A DNA stretch of 64,000 nt from Cellvibrio fontiphilus_A. GTDB lineage: Bacteria > Pseudomonadota > Gammaproteobacteria > Pseudomonadales > Cellvibrionaceae. The first letter of the stretch is position 1. Each line of letters starts with the position of its first letter. Made by a program: the position numbers and the translations under genes. The stretch covers positions 248,001 through 312,000 of the forward strand of contig NZ_JBHRTF010000004.1 in assembly GCF_042646205.1 (NCBI RefSeq). The letters run 5' to 3'. Of the stretch, positions 25,722 through 34,866 are shown one piece after another. The notes under the pieces were generated by a model. That model was not told the DNA's origin and did no database searches. It saw only the letters and a program-made list of their open reading frames with translations.

Positions 25722-27203
25722 ATGAACAAAGAAATTTTGCTGGTCGCTGATGCGGTATCAAATGAAAAAGGCGTCGATAAGGAATTAATTTTCCAAGCGA
25801 TTGAGACTGCACTTGCTACGGCAACCAAGAAGCGCTTTGAAGAAGATTCCTCTATCGAGGTTGTTATTAATCGCGCGAATGGCGATTACGAGACTTATCG
25901 CATTTGGGAAGTGGTTGCCGATGACGCCATGGCTGAGTTAGGCACGCAGTTATATCTGGATGAAGCGCGCGATAAAGATGCGAGCTTGAAAGTAGGCGAT
26001 ATTTTTCGCGAAAAAATTGAAAACGCTGAATTTGGCCGTATCGCGGCACAAACGGCAAAACAGGTCATAGTGCAAAAAGTTCGCGAAGCCGAACGCGCGC
26101 AAATGGTTGACGAATATCGTGACCGTATGGGTGAGTTGATCAGCGGTACCGTGAAAAAAGTAACACGCGATAGCATTATTGTTGACTTGGGCAATAACGC
26201 CGAAGGTATTTTGCCGCGCGATCAATTGATTGGCCGCGAAATTTTCCGTATGGGCGATCGCATCCGCGCGCTGTTATTAGAAGTGCGCACCGAAGCGCGC
26301 GGCCCACAACTTTTACTGAGCCGTTCCAACCCGCAAATGTTGGTTGAACTGTTCAAAATTGAAGTGCCGGAAATTGCTGAAGAAGTGATTGAAATTAAAG
26401 GCGCGGCACGCGATCCGGGTTTGCGTGCAAAAATCGCTGTGAAAACCAACGATGGCCGCATTGATCCTGTAGGTGCTTGTGTTGGTATGCGCGGTTCGCG
26501 CGTGCAAGCCGTATCCAATGAGTTGGGCGGCGAGCGTGTTGATATTGTGCTGTGGGACGATAACCCGGCGCAGTTTGTTATTAATGCCATGTCACCCGCG
26601 GAAATCGAGTCCATCGTAGTAGATGAGGATGCAGGTTCCATGGACCTGGCGGTTAACGAAGATAATTTGGCCATGGCGATTGGGCGTGGCGGTCAAAACG
26701 TGCGTCTTGCCTGCGAATTGACTGGCTGGAACATTAACGTCATGAGCGTTGCCGAATGGCAATCCAAGCAGGAAGCTGAATCCGGTAGTTACATCAGCAT
26801 GTTCATGAATGCGCTGGATGTCGATGAGGATATCGCTGGTGTGTTAGTTGAAGAGGGCTTCACCACTTTGGAAGAGGTGGCCTATGTTCCTCTGGAAGAA
26901 ATGCTCGCCATCGACGGTTTTGATGAAACTATTGCGGAAGAGTTGCGCGCACGTGCCAAAGATGCACTGCTGACTCAGGCGCTGGCATCGGAAGAGCGCC
27001 TGGAAGGTGTTGCTCCCGCTGAAGACTTGTTGAATATGGAAGGTATGGATAATTCGCTGGCTGCCGAATTGGCGCGCCGCGGTATTGTGACTATGGAAGA
27101 TCTGGCTGAGCAATCGATTGATGAATTAGTAGATATTGAAGGTGTTGATGCGACTCGTGCCGCCGCACTGATTATGAAAGCGCGCGAGCCCTGGTTTGCC
27201 TAA
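25722..27203 (+). CDS. nusA: Transcription elongation/termination factor NusA
   Basis: Binds RNA polymerase and modulates pausing, termination and antitermination (493 residues). Domain order: N-terminal RNAP-binding domain (1-125), S1 (about 135-200, GTVKKVTRDSIIVDLGNNAEG), two KH domains (about 230-345; GACVGMRGSRVQAV and AIGRGGQNVRLA), and two acidic C-terminal repeats (about 365-490) as in E. coli NusA. The C-terminal repeats are characteristic of gammaproteobacteria. Confidence 0.98.
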   Translation: MNKEILLVADAVSNEKGVDKELIFQAIETALATATKKRFEEDSSIEVVINRANGDYETYRIWEVVADDAMAELGTQLYLDEARDKDASLKVGDIFREKIENAEFGRIAAQTAKQVIVQKVREAERAQMVDEYRDRMGELISGTVKKVTRDSIIVDLGNNAEGILPRDQLIGREIFRMGDRIRALLLEVRTEARGPQLLLSRSNPQMLVELFKIEVPEIAEEVIEIKGAARDPGLRAKIAVKTNDGRIDPVGACVGMRGSRVQAVSNELGGERVDIVLWDDNPAQFVINAMSPAEIESIVVDEDAGSMDLAVNEDNLAMAIGRGGQNVRLACELTGWNINVMSVAEWQSKQEAESGSYISMFMNALDVDEDIAGVLVEEGFTTLEEVAYVPLEEMLAIDGFDETIAEELRARAKDALLTQALASEERLEGVAPAEDLLNMEGMDNSLAAELARRGIVTMEDLAEQSIDELVDIEGVDATRAAALIMKAREPWFA

Positions 27204-27262
27204 GTGTGAGCCACCCTGTGAGCAAAACCCTGTAGGCAACGAACAATTCCCGAGGAAAAACA

Positions 27263-30031
27263 ATGGCAGAAGTAACCGTTAACGAACTCGCCAAATCGAT
27301 AGGTGCACCGGTAGAGCGTTTGCTTAAGCAAATGCAAGAGGCTGGTTTGCATCACAAGAACGCGGACGCAAAAGTTTCTGACGAAGAAAAGCAGCGCTTG
27401 CTGAGCTTTTTGAAAACCAGTCATGGTGAGGCCACCAGTGAGCCTACCAAGATCACGCTACAGCGCAAAATCACTACGACCATTAAAACCGGTACGGGTA
27501 ATGCAAAGAAAACCGTGAATGTTGAAGTGCGCAAAAAGCGTACTTACATCAAGCGCGAGGACGAAGTGGCGGAAACGGTTGCGGTAGAAATGCCTGAGCC
27601 AGAGCAGGAATCGGTAGTAGCTGAAGCTGTGCCTGAGCCTGTTGTGGCGCCAGTTGAAGTGCCAGAGCCGGAGCCGGTTATTGCTCCCGAGCCTGAGCCT
27701 GTGGTTGAAGCCGAGGCTCCGGTAGAGGCTGCTGTTGAGGCGCCATCACACCGTATTTCCTTTACCGATGGTATTGAGGAAAAGCGTCGCGCTGCGATTG
27801 AGCGTCGTCAGGCGGAAGAGGCCGCGCGTCAAGCAGAATTGAAAGCCAAAGAAGAGGCCAAGCGTGCGGCTGAGGAAGCCAAGCGCAATGCGACGCGTGC
27901 TGAGAAACCTGCCGAGAGTGCTGCGGCTGCTCCCGCCAAGCAAGCGCGTCCTGATGCTCGCGGCCCCTCCAAGGGTAAGCCTGCGGTAGCGATTATTGCG
28001 CCACCGGCTGAAAAAGAAGATACCAAACACGGCCATGGTCACGGCCACAAGAAAAGTCATCACAAAGCGGATGATATTGATGATGAATCAGAGCGCAACA
28101 AGCGCGGTGCTGGTAAGGCAGTCAAGAAAGGCGCCGTACCTAAAAAGAACCCGCGTTTGGAGTTGTTGGATTTTGTGGCAGAAGACGGTGAAGACAGCGA
28201 TGTATTAGCGCGTCGCAGCCACCTGCGCGCCAGCCACAAAAAGAACAACAAACACGCCTTTAAAAAGCCGACCACCAAGATTGTTCACGAAGTGAATATT
28301 CCTGAGACCATTGCGGTATCGGAATTGGCACAGCGTCTGACAGTTAAGGTTGGCGAAGTGATCAAACGCTTGATGAAAATGGGCGTGATGGCCTCCATGA
28401 ACGAATCTATCGACCAAGATACGGCGGTGTTATTGGTTGAGGAAATGGGGCATCAAGCCGTATTGGTGAGCGAGAACGACATCGAACACGCGCTGGAAAA
28501 ATCTCTCGAAACCGAGGGTGATTTGGTACACCGTGCGCCAGTGGTAACCGTGATGGGTCACGTAGACCATGGTAAAACCTCGCTGCTCGACTACATTCGT
28601 GAAGCCAAGGTGGCCGCCGGTGAGGCGGGTGGTATTACCCAGCATATCGGTGCTTATCGTGTATCCACGTCACGCGGTGAAATCACCTTCCTCGACACCC
28701 CCGGTCACGCCGCGTTTACTGCGATGCGCGCCCGTGGTGCCAAGGCAACTGACGTGGTGATTCTGGTGGTGGCGGCTGACGACGGTGTGATGCCGCAAAC
28801 TGAAGAAGCTATCCTCCATGCCCGTGCGGCAGGTGTACCTATAGTTGTTGCTATCAACAAGTGCGACAAGCCGTCGGCAGATCCGGATCGCGTCACCAAC
28901 GAACTGGTAGTGAAGGGCGTTATCCCTGAAAACTACGGTGGTGATACCCAGTTCATCCAGGTATCGGCACACACAGGTCAAGGTATTGATGAACTGTTGG
29001 AAGCTATCTCCCTGCAGGCAGAAGTGCTGGAATTGACCGCTGTACCTAGCGCTGCAGCTAAAGGCGTGGTGATTGAGGCGCGTGTTGATAAAGGCCGCGG
29101 TACCGTTGCTACCATGTTGGTACAACAGGGTACGCTCAAACACGGCGATCTGATCCTCGCTGGCCAAAGTTATGGCCGCGTGCGCGCCATGATGAACGAG
29201 CGCGGTCAGCAAGTTCAGGAAGCAGGGCCATCGACACCCGTAGAAATTCTAGGCTTGGATAACCCACCTAGCGCCGGCGATGATTTTGTTGTGCTGACTG
29301 ACGAGCGTAAAGCCCGTGAAGTGGCGCAGTTCCGTGCGGAAAAAGAGCGTAAAGAGAAATTGGCGCGCTTCCAGGCATCCAAGTTGGAAAACATGTTCTC
29401 CAATATGGAAGCTGGCCAGAAGAAGACCTTGACCGTGGTAGTGAAAGCTGACGTGCGCGGCTCTCTGGAAGCGATCATGGCGTCACTCAACGAAATTGGT
29501 AACGATGAAGTTCAAGTGAACATTATCTCTTCCGGTATCGGCGGTATCACCGAAAATGACGTGAACCTGGCGATTACTTCGGGTGCGATTATTGTTGGCT
29601 TCAACGTGCGTGCCGATGGTGCAACCCGCCGTTTGGCGGAAACCGAAGGCGTGGACATTCGCTACTACAGCATCATTTACCAATTACTGGACGAAGTGAA
29701 AGCTGCGCTGAGCGGCATGCTGGATCCAGAGCGTGTGGAAACCATCGTGGGTATTGCAAACGTGCGCGAAGTGTTCAACTCGCCCAAGTTTGGTCAAGTG
29801 GCTGGCTGTATGGTGATCGAAGGTACGGTATCGCGTAACAAGCCGATCCGTGTACTGCGCGACAACGTGGTGATCTTCACCGGTGAACTTGAATCCCTGC
29901 GTCGTTTTAAAGATGACGTCAGCGAAGTACGCAATGGTTTCGAGTGTGGTATCGGCGTGAAGAACTACGACGTGAAAGTCGGCGATCAGATCGAAGTCTA
30001 CGAAGTGAAAGAAGTGGCGCGTCAGCTCTAA
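27263..30031 (+). CDS. infB: Translation initiation factor IF-2
   Basis: GTPase that brings fMet-tRNA to the 30S subunit (922 residues). An N-terminal IF2 domain (1-50) is followed by a long charged/proline-rich linker with a histidine-rich patch (KHGHGHGHKKSHHK, about 253-266). A second IF2_N domain, the G domain (GHVDHGKTS, DTPGHAAF, NKCD) and domains II-IV follow. Internal starts giving shorter IF-2 forms, known in E. coli, cannot be judged by eye. A terminator-like hairpin and a palindromic repeat lie just downstream, before rbfA. Confidence 0.98.
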   Translation: MAEVTVNELAKSIGAPVERLLKQMQEAGLHHKNADAKVSDEEKQRLLSFLKTSHGEATSEPTKITLQRKITTTIKTGTGNAKKTVNVEVRKKRTYIKREDEVAETVAVEMPEPEQESVVAEAVPEPVVAPVEVPEPEPVIAPEPEPVVEAEAPVEAAVEAPSHRISFTDGIEEKRRAAIERRQAEEAARQAELKAKEEAKRAAEEAKRNATRAEKPAESAAAAPAKQARPDARGPSKGKPAVAIIAPPAEKEDTKHGHGHGHKKSHHKADDIDDESERNKRGAGKAVKKGAVPKKNPRLELLDFVAEDGEDSDVLARRSHLRASHKKNNKHAFKKPTTKIVHEVNIPETIAVSELAQRLTVKVGEVIKRLMKMGVMASMNESIDQDTAVLLVEEMGHQAVLVSENDIEHALEKSLETEGDLVHRAPVVTVMGHVDHGKTSLLDYIREAKVAAGEAGGITQHIGAYRVSTSRGEITFLDTPGHAAFTAMRARGAKATDVVILVVAADDGVMPQTEEAILHARAAGVPIVVAINKCDKPSADPDRVTNELVVKGVIPENYGGDTQFIQVSAHTGQGIDELLEAISLQAEVLELTAVPSAAAKGVVIEARVDKGRGTVATMLVQQGTLKHGDLILAGQSYGRVRAMMNERGQQVQEAGPSTPVEILGLDNPPSAGDDFVVLTDERKAREVAQFRAEKERKEKLARFQASKLENMFSNMEAGQKKTLTVVVKADVRGSLEAIMASLNEIGNDEVQVNIISSGIGGITENDVNLAITSGAIIVGFNVRADGATRRLAETEGVDIRYYSIIYQLLDEVKAALSGMLDPERVETIVGIANVREVFNSPKFGQVAGCMVIEGTVSRNKPIRVLRDNVVIFTGELESLRRFKDDVSEVRNGFECGIGVKNYDVKVGDQIEVYEVKEVARQL

Positions 30032-30049
30032 GCTGGCTGCAACACTCAC

Positions 30050-30088
30050 GCCCCATTCCTGTCCCAGGAGTGGGGCTTTGTTATTTTT
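30050..30088 (+). terminator. Terminator-like hairpin after infB
   Basis: An 11-bp stem with one G-T pair (30050-30060 with 30066-30076) around GTCCC is followed by TTTGTTATTTTT. It would give partial termination inside the operon, lowering rbfA-truB output relative to infB. Confidence 0.6.
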
Positions 30089-30089
30089 G

Positions 30090-30168
30090 ACCCCTCCCCA
30101 GCCCTCCCCTTAATAAGGTGAGGCAGTAACAGCTTCTCCCCCTGCCAAGGGGGAGGTTGGGAGGGGGT
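30090..30168. repeat. Imperfect long inverted repeat between infB and rbfA
   Basis: A C/T-rich arm ACCCCTCCCCAGCC... (30090-30111) is mirrored by a G-rich arm ...GGAGGTTGGGAGGGGGT (30147-30168), with CTCCCCCTGCC/AAGGGGGAG pairing inside. It resembles the C/G-rich miniature intergenic repeats dispersed in many bacterial genomes. It lies entirely in non-coding sequence. Confidence 0.6.
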
Positions 30169-30189
30169 AATTACTGAGGTTAGTGGCGC

Positions 30190-30612
30190 ATGCCAAGAGA
30201 ATTTACCCGTTCAGACCGCGTCTCCGACGCCATCCAGCGTATTTTGGCGCAGGTGATTCCCAGTGAAATTCGCGATCCGCGCATTGGCCTGGTGAACATC
30301 AATGAAGTGACTGTGACTCGCGATATGGCCTATGCCAAGGTCTATGTGACTTTTGTCGGCGTCGACGACGAACAGGAAAGCACTGCAGCAGCGGTTGCAT
30401 TGAATAAAGCGAGTGGTTTTTTGCGCACCTTCCTCGCTAAAGAACTGAGTATGCGCACTGTACCCAAGCTGCAATTTATCTATGACAAGACCTCGGTCAA
30501 AGGCCAGCACTTGTCCAGCCTGATTGACCGTGCATTAAAAGAAGACAGTCTGCACCCGCATGACGATGAGCCAGCGGATGACGCTGCGCCCGATACCAAT
30601 AAGGGCGAGTAA
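30190..30612 (+). CDS. rbfA: 30S ribosome-binding factor A
   Basis: KH-fold maturation factor of the 30S subunit (140 residues). MPREFTRSDRVSDAIQRILAQVI, DPRIGLVNINEVTVTRDMAYAKVYV and PKLQFIYDKT are typical. The C-terminus is acidic and disordered-looking. The gene is seven bases... immediately followed by truB at a six-base gap, so the two are probably co-translated. Confidence 0.97.
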   Translation: MPREFTRSDRVSDAIQRILAQVIPSEIRDPRIGLVNINEVTVTRDMAYAKVYVTFVGVDDEQESTAAAVALNKASGFLRTFLAKELSMRTVPKLQFIYDKTSVKGQHLSSLIDRALKEDSLHPHDDEPADDAAPDTNKGE

Positions 30613-30618
30613 TTATCC

Positions 30619-31593
30619 ATGGCACGTAGAAAAGGCCGTCCGGTGGATGGCGTACTGTTATTGCACAAACCCGCGGGTATGACCTCCAACCATGCCTTGC
30701 AGCGCGCCAAGCGCTTGTTTTTTGTGGAAAAGGCCGGTCATACCGGTGCGCTGGATCCGCTCGCCACCGGTGTGTTGCCGCTGTGTTTTGGTGAGGCCAC
30801 CAAGTTCTCGCAATTCTTGTTAGATGCCGATAAGGGCTATCGCACCTGTATTCGCTTGGGTGTCACCACGGATACCTGCGATGCTGACGGTGAGGTGCTG
30901 GAGCAGAAATCGGCGGCGGGCATCACCCTTGCGCAGGTGGAAGCTGCTCTGCAGCCACTTATCGGCGACATACTGCAAGTGCCGCCTATGTACTCCGCAC
31001 TCAAACTCAATGGTCAGCCACTCTATAAAATGGCGCGCCAAGGGGTAGAGGTGGAGCGTGCGCCGCGCCCGGTGACTATCCACAAGATGGAGATTCTGGC
31101 GTTTCGCGCGGGTGAGGCGGCAGAGGTGGAGTTGGATATCCGCTGTACCAAAGGCACTTATATTCGCTCTATCGCCGTGGACTTGGGGGTTGCCCTCGGC
31201 TGCGGCGCCCACGTCAAAACCCTGCACCGCTCACTGGCTGGCCTGTTTGATGAGACCCAGTGTGTGACTTTGGAGGAGTTAGAAGCGCGTTTTATCCAAG
31301 TGCAATCTGAAGCAGGCGATGAAGCTGCCTATGCCGCGTTGGATAGCTACTTGCTCAGCGCCGATGCACCGGTGGCCAGTTTGCCTGCCATAGACCTGCC
31401 GCCTAACAGCGCCTATTACTTCCGCTTGGGCAATCCGGTGATGGTGTCCAAGGTCTACCGATTTGGCCAGCAAGGTGATATTGTGCGCGTCTTTTGTGCA
31501 GAAACCGATCAATCGCCGCGTGCGTTTCTCGGTTTGGGCAGTATTAATGATGAGGGCGGCGTCGCGCCCAAACGTATTTTGGCCAATCGCTGA
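30619..31593 (+). CDS. truB: tRNA pseudouridine(55) synthase
   Basis: Makes pseudouridine 55 in the T loop of tRNAs (324 residues). Catalytic Asp in GHTGALDPLATG; KGYRT, VPPMYSALKLNG and RCTKGTYIRSIAVDLG are conserved family segments. A C-terminal PUA-like domain (about 250-320) is present. Follows rbfA closely; 180 bases without a gene separate it from rpsO. Confidence 0.97.
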   Translation: MARRKGRPVDGVLLLHKPAGMTSNHALQRAKRLFFVEKAGHTGALDPLATGVLPLCFGEATKFSQFLLDADKGYRTCIRLGVTTDTCDADGEVLEQKSAAGITLAQVEAALQPLIGDILQVPPMYSALKLNGQPLYKMARQGVEVERAPRPVTIHKMEILAFRAGEAAEVELDIRCTKGTYIRSIAVDLGVALGCGAHVKTLHRSLAGLFDETQCVTLEELEARFIQVQSEAGDEAAYAALDSYLLSADAPVASLPAIDLPPNSAYYFRLGNPVMVSKVYRFGQQGDIVRVFCAETDQSPRAFLGLGSINDEGGVAPKRILANR

Positions 31594-31773
31594 TTCACAA
31601 GATCACGCGAGTTTGGCAGCAGAGTTTATCGAGATGGCAATTTGCTAATCGATAAAAAGCCGCGGCTGACATCCAGCGTTTTATATGAGCGCCGGATAAT
31701 CACCGCAACAACCCACCTGTAAATATGCGCGGCTGGGCTGTAATTAATTTGCATATTCATTGAGGAAAACATC

Positions 31774-32043
31774 ATGGCACTGAGTGCTCAAGAAAAAGCT
31801 GCAATCGTTAAAGAGTACCAACAAGCAGAAGGCGATACTGGTTCGCCCGAAGTTCAAGTAGCTTTGTTGACTATCAACATCAACAAACTGCAAGGTCACT
31901 TCGCTAGCCACAAGGCTGACCACCATTCACGTCGCGGCCTGATCCGTATGGTAAATGCCCGTCGTAAACTGTTGGACTACCTGAAAGGTAAGGACTCTTC
32001 TCGCTATGTTGCACTGATCCAAAAGCTGGGTCTGCGCCGCTAA
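31774..32043 (+). CDS. rpsO: 30S ribosomal protein S15
   Basis: Primary 16S rRNA-binding protein of the platform (89 residues, standard). TGSPEVQVALLT, LQGHFASHKADHHSRRGL and RKLLDYLK are canonical. It starts after TTGAGGAAAACATC. The 180-base gap upstream could hold its own promoter and a translational operator, as known in E. coli. A strong terminator follows. Confidence 0.98.
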   Translation: MALSAQEKAAIVKEYQQAEGDTGSPEVQVALLTININKLQGHFASHKADHHSRRGLIRMVNARRKLLDYLKGKDSSRYVALIQKLGLRR

Positions 32044-32052
32044 GTGTGTATT

Positions 32053-32083
32053 GTGCCCGCCACTTGGCGGGCACTTTATTTTT
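32053..32083 (+). terminator. Terminator between rpsO and pnp
   Basis: A 9-bp perfect stem (GTGCCCGCC with GGCGGGCAC) around ACTT, followed by TTTATTTTT. Confidence 0.88.
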
Positions 32084-32333
32084 CAGCCATAAAAAGCCTG
32101 GCAACAGAATTTTGGTGTGAGATTGTTTTAATAATTGCAGTTCGGTAATAAACGGCTAAAAAGCTGAAGCGTTAGTTAATAAAGTTGAGTGATAAAGAGT
32201 CAGTAATAAAAGCCTTAAGCAGTAAAAAGTGTAGAAGTAGTAAGCAGTTAGTAGTAAATGAAGTGTATGAAGAAGGTGCGTTCCTAGAGTAAAAACCGAA
32301 CGCAAATTAAATTGAAAATGAAAGGATAAAAGA
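32084..32333 (+). other. C-poor leader of pnp
   Basis: 250 bases without a gene. The part at 32156-32280 is made mostly of A, G and T; I count about eight C in 32161-32280, with repeated AGTA/GTAA words. It cannot form strong G-C stems, unlike the RNase III hairpin of the E. coli pnp leader. The promoter for pnp, if separate, should be here, but I see no convincing one. Confidence 0.5.
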
Positions 32334-34460
32334 GTGAATCCGATTATTAAAAAGTTCCAATACGGCAACCAAACCGTAACCCTCGAAACTGGCCGTATCG
32401 CGCGTCAAGCGACCGGTGCAGTACTGGCAACCATGGGTGAAGTCACAGTGCTTTGTACCGTTGTAGGTGCAAAACAAGCATCACCCGGCCAAGATTTCTT
32501 CCCCCTGTCTGTGCATTACCAAGAGAAAAGTTATGCCGCTGGTCGTATTCCCGGTGGTTATTTGAAGCGTGAAGGTCGCCCCTCTGAAAAAGAAACCCTG
32601 ACTTCGCGTTTGATTGATCGCCCGATTCGCCCACTGTTCCCGGAAGGTTTCCTGAACGAAGTGCAAGTGGTTTGTACTGTGGTATCCACTGACAAACAAT
32701 ACGATCCGGATATTGTTTCCATGATCGGTACTTCTGCCGCGCTGGCGATCTCTGGTATCCCATTTAACGGCCCGATTGGTGCTGCGCGTGTGGGTTACAC
32801 CCAGGACGAAGGTTACATCCTCAACCCAAGCTTCAAACAACTCGAAACCTCTGAGTTGGACATGGTAGTTGCAGGCACTAAAGACGCCGTATTGATGGTG
32901 GAATCTGAAGCAAAAGAATTGCCGGAAGACATTATGCTCGGCGCTGTTCTTTACGCTCACCAGGAAATGCAAGCGGTTGTACAAGCCTGTGCGGAATTGG
33001 CGCGCGATGCTGGCAAACCGCGTTGGGATTGGCAGCCGCCAGCAGCTAACACTGCACTGACCGATGCTTTGGTGAAAAACTTTGGCGATTCAATCGGCAT
33101 GGCTTACCGCATCACCGACAAAGCCAAGCGTTATGACCGTTTGGGTGAGCTGCGTACACAAGCTGTTGCAGAATTGGCAACTGAAGCGACCGGTTTCTCT
33201 GCCGACGACGTTAAAGCCGAATTTGGCATGGTGGAATACCGTTTGGTGCGTTCACGCATCGTGGCCGGTGAGCCACGTATCGATGGCCGCGACAACAAAA
33301 CCGTGCGTCCGATTAAAGTAGAAGTTGGCGTACTGGGCAAAGCCCACGGTTCTGCGTTGTTTACTCGCGGTGAAACACAAGCGCTGGTAGTAGCGACTTT
33401 GGGTAACGCGCGCGATGCACAAATCATCGATTTCCTTGAAGGCACCAAAAAAGATGCCTTCTTGCTGCACTACAACTTCCCACCTTTCTCTGTAGGTGAG
33501 TGTGGTCGTATGGGCGCTACTGGCCGTCGCGAAATCGGTCACGGCCGTTTGGCGCGTCGCGGTGTTGCTGCGGTTCTGCCAGCAGAGTCAGATTTCCCTT
33601 ACACCCTGCGTGTGGTGAGTGAAATTACTGAATCTAACGGTTCAAGCTCCATGGCTTCTGTGTGCGGTTCTTCATTGGCATTGATGGATGCGGGTGTTCC
33701 GCTGAAAGCACCAGTTGCCGGTATCGCGATGGGCCTGGTGAAAGAAGCCAACGGTTTTGCGGTATTGACCGATATCCTCGGCGACGAAGATCACCTGGGC
33801 GATATGGACTTTAAAGTAGCCGGTACCACCAGCGGTGTGACTGCACTGCAAATGGACATCAAGATCGAAGGTATCACCGAAGAGATTATGGAAATCGCAC
33901 TGGAGCAAGCTCTGGCCGCGCGTTTGCATATTCTCGGTGAGATGAACAAAGTGCTCGCAAAATCACGCGATGTGGTTAGCGAAAATGCACCACGTTTTGA
34001 AACCATCAAAATCCATCCGGACAAGATCCGCGACATCATCGGTAAAGGCGGCGCGACTATCCGTGCAATCACCGAAGAAACCGGTTCTTCTATCGACATC
34101 GATGATGATGGCACCGTGAAGATTTACGCTGACAACACCGATGCATTGAACGCTGCTATTTACCGCGTACAAGGCATTGTTGCTGAAGCTGAAATCGGTG
34201 CAATCTACGAAGGCACTGTAGTGCGCATCGTAGATTTCGGTGCATTTGTTAACTTCCTGCCAGGCAAAGACGGCTTGGTACACATCTCTCAAATCGCCGA
34301 CGAGCGCGTAAACAGCGTGAGCGATTATTTGAAAGAAGGCCAAGTGGTTAAAGTGAAATGTTTGGATGTAGACCAACGCGGTCGCATCAAACTTTCCATC
34401 AAAGAAGCCTTGGCAGAAGAGTCAGGTGCAGCAGCACCAGCGGAAGTTACTGAAGAGTAA
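32334..34460 (+). CDS. pnp: Polynucleotide phosphorylase
   Basis: 3'-5' exoribonuclease of the degradosome (708 residues). It starts with GTG after AAAGGA. Two RNase PH domains (about 10-225 and 310-540) flank a helical domain. Then KH (about 550-610, IRDIIGKGGATIRAITEETG) and S1 (about 618-690, GTVVRIVDFGAFVNFLPGKDGLVHISQI) domains follow. Catalytic-core residues of the second PH domain such as DILGDEDHLGDMDFKV are intact. It ends 26 bases before a terminator that recurs after hicB. Confidence 0.98.
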   Translation: MNPIIKKFQYGNQTVTLETGRIARQATGAVLATMGEVTVLCTVVGAKQASPGQDFFPLSVHYQEKSYAAGRIPGGYLKREGRPSEKETLTSRLIDRPIRPLFPEGFLNEVQVVCTVVSTDKQYDPDIVSMIGTSAALAISGIPFNGPIGAARVGYTQDEGYILNPSFKQLETSELDMVVAGTKDAVLMVESEAKELPEDIMLGAVLYAHQEMQAVVQACAELARDAGKPRWDWQPPAANTALTDALVKNFGDSIGMAYRITDKAKRYDRLGELRTQAVAELATEATGFSADDVKAEFGMVEYRLVRSRIVAGEPRIDGRDNKTVRPIKVEVGVLGKAHGSALFTRGETQALVVATLGNARDAQIIDFLEGTKKDAFLLHYNFPPFSVGECGRMGATGRREIGHGRLARRGVAAVLPAESDFPYTLRVVSEITESNGSSSMASVCGSSLALMDAGVPLKAPVAGIAMGLVKEANGFAVLTDILGDEDHLGDMDFKVAGTTSGVTALQMDIKIEGITEEIMEIALEQALAARLHILGEMNKVLAKSRDVVSENAPRFETIKIHPDKIRDIIGKGGATIRAITEETGSSIDIDDDGTVKIYADNTDALNAAIYRVQGIVAEAEIGAIYEGTVVRIVDFGAFVNFLPGKDGLVHISQIADERVNSVSDYLKEGQVVKVKCLDVDQRGRIKLSIKEALAEESGAAAPAEVTEE

Positions 34461-34481
34461 TTTTTCCAGCTCCACGCTAAT

Positions 34482-34515
34482 AAAAACGCCCGCCTCGCAA
34501 GACGCGGGCGTTTTT
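34482..34515 (+). terminator. pnp terminator, first copy of a 29-bp repeat
   Basis: CGCCCGC and GCGGGCG form the stem around CTCGCAAGAC, flanked by A5 and T5. Bases 34487-34515 recur exactly at 35396-35424. Confidence 0.88.
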
Positions 34516-34532
34516 GTTCACGGTCAACTTGC

Positions 34533-34562
34533 TTGTTCTTTTGGGGTTATTGGGGTTATTAT
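34533..34562 (+). promoter_or_regulatory. Candidate hicAB promoter with tandem 9-bp repeat
   Basis: TTGTTC (34533-34538), 18 bases, TATTAT (34557-34562). The spacer and -10 contain GGGGTTATT twice in tandem (34543-34551, 34552-34560). A tandem repeat here could be a binding site for the autoregulator HicB, but that is inference. Confidence 0.45.
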
Positions 34563-34615
34563 TTGTGAGCTTGGCCAATAATATGGATGTAGGTAATTAA
34601 GGTGGGAATCTGGAA

Positions 34616-34798
34616 TTGACGAGTGCAGAACTGATCAAGCTGATTGAAACCGAGGGCTGGTATTTGGTGAGAACCAAAGGCAGCCATCATCACTTCAAGC
34701 ATCCCGAAAGACCTGGGACGATTACTGTTCCCCATCCCAAAAAAGCATTGGGAATAGGTCTGGTTAGGGAAATCAAAAAACAAGCGGGGCTTTTGTGA
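34616..34798 (+). CDS. hicA: HicA family mRNA interferase toxin
   Basis: 60-residue double-stranded-RNA-binding-fold toxin. TSAELIKLIETEGWYLVRTKGSHHHFKHP contains the catalytic-type histidine in GSHH. The C-terminal TITVPHPKKALGIGLVREIKKQAGL is typical of HicA. Start is a TTG, with no in-frame ATG nearby, which would keep toxin translation low. hicB follows after 68 bases, the usual toxin-first order. Confidence 0.92.
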   Translation: MTSAELIKLIETEGWYLVRTKGSHHHFKHPERPGTITVPHPKKALGIGLVREIKKQAGLL

Positions 34799-34866
34799 AA
34801 GCGATTAATCCACAAAACCCACCAGTATTTCATCAATATTTATCCGGTAAAAAATAGGTATTACAT

